In this document: positions 32,973-33,169 of the stretch, in pieces
Layout of the letters: the number at the start of each line of letters is the position of its first letter
Numbering within the stretch: the first letter of the stretch is position 1
Source of the DNA: Rhodobacter capsulatus
Lineage (GTDB): Bacteria > Pseudomonadota > Alphaproteobacteria > Rhodobacterales > Rhodobacteraceae
Direction of reading: 5' to 3'
DNA length: 33,169 nucleotides
Assembly: GCF_005144475.1 (NCBI RefSeq)
Contig: NZ_SWJZ01000104.1
Location: 1 to 33,169 of the forward strand
Notes under the pieces: model-generated
Told to the model about the DNA's origin: nothing
The model's input: only the letters and a program-made list of their open reading frames with translations
The model's database searches: none
Made by a program: the position numbers and the translations under genes

Positions 32973-33169
32973 TTCCCTGACCGAGGCCATCGCCTCGGTC
33001 ACGCGGACCATGTCCCCTTGTCCGGCCGCGGCCCAAAGGCCGCCGGCCAGCGCCTGCCCCGGCGGGCGCTTCTCGCCCGCCGGGGCAGGCGCTGGCCTTT
33101 GGTGTGCTTGGGGAAGCGGTCTTGGCATCCCCGTGGCTCTGTCGGGCGGGCAAAGGCGGAGCCTTTGCC
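32973..33169 (-). repeat. Hairpin-rich two-copy element, copy B (inverted, cut by the window end)
   Basis: Reading from the right edge on the minus strand: GGCAAAGGC-TCC-GCCTTTGCC, box GCCAAGACCGCTTCCCCAAG, a perfect 24-bp hairpin with 5-base loop (33045-33097), GCGGCC-TTTG-GGCCGC, and GACCGAGG-CGATG-GCCTCGGTC ending near 32979. It is downstream of puuD and inverted relative to copy A. Its 5' outer stem partner would lie beyond 33169. Confidence 0.8.

Noticed and set aside
31441-33153. Minus-strand open frame of 570 codons across puuD
   Set aside because: Shadow of puuD; it also runs through copy B and the allA start without any protein-like pattern.

Overview
The window looks like a chromosome segment of a purple non-sulfur alphaproteobacterium of the Rhodobacter group (Rhodobacteraceae), possibly R. 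capsulatus or a close relative. The basis is high GC with strong G/C third-position bias, an alphaproteobacterial GyrA sequence, an rpsF-rpsR-rplI cluster, PuuD-type urate oxidase, an FrcBCA-type sugar transporter and many G/C-rich intergenic hairpins. The genus is inferred from family resemblance only; no database search was possible. No prophage, insertion sequence, CRISPR array or rRNA was seen.

Layout. (1) 1-8522: surface polysaccharide region. It holds the 5' end of a nucleotide-sugar epimerase, a small membrane protein and a secreted ClpP-fold-like protein. A minus-strand cluster follows: wza-like export lipoprotein, low-molecular-weight tyrosine phosphatase (wzb-like), Wzc-like tyrosine autokinase/copolymerase, YjbH, YjbF and a YjbE-like protein. 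(2) 8625-16403: gluQ-trmFO tRNA modification pair, a small conserved protein whose start codon lies in a hairpin, an outer-membrane barrel protein directly behind gyrA, dsbB, a YqaA/DedA-type membrane protein, and the broken remnant of a YpfJ-type zinc metallopeptidase. (3) 16555-20158: tRNA-Leu(CAA), tig with a good promoter and terminator, a small secreted protein, and rpsF-rpsR-rplI with a promoter, structured leader and terminator. (4) 20184-22753: EamA transporter and a patatin-like protein carrying about 100 residues of EAAAK-type helix, behind a promoter with a PhaR-type palindrome. (5) 22784-28195: sugar ABC transporter frcB-frcC-frcA, then a hydrolase (FAH family) and an aldehyde dehydrogenase. 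(6) 28263-30875: a truncated HAD-phosphatase start, an inverted pair of REP-like elements, and feoAB. (7) 30884-33169: divergent allA and puuD (ureide/urate catabolism) flanked by two inverted copies of a hairpin-rich element of roughly 200 bp.

How genes work together. Wza, Wzb and Wzc form the export and phosphorylation control set for a Wzy-type polysaccharide, and the Yjb proteins are an envelope set known from exopolysaccharide production; their adjacency suggests one secretion system. FeoA/FeoB import ferrous iron. PuuD oxidises urate and AllA cleaves ureidoglycolate, two steps of purine-nitrogen recovery. GluQ and TrmFO both modify tRNA and overlap by four bases.

The least explained parts are the two-copy element around allA-puuD, whose stems show paired substitutions between copies, the 14-bp inverted repeat that buries a start codon (11225-11267), and the EAAAK/patatin gene with its PhaR-type site. 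The window also shows several signs of gene decay (YpfJ remnant, HAD remnant) next to repeat elements.
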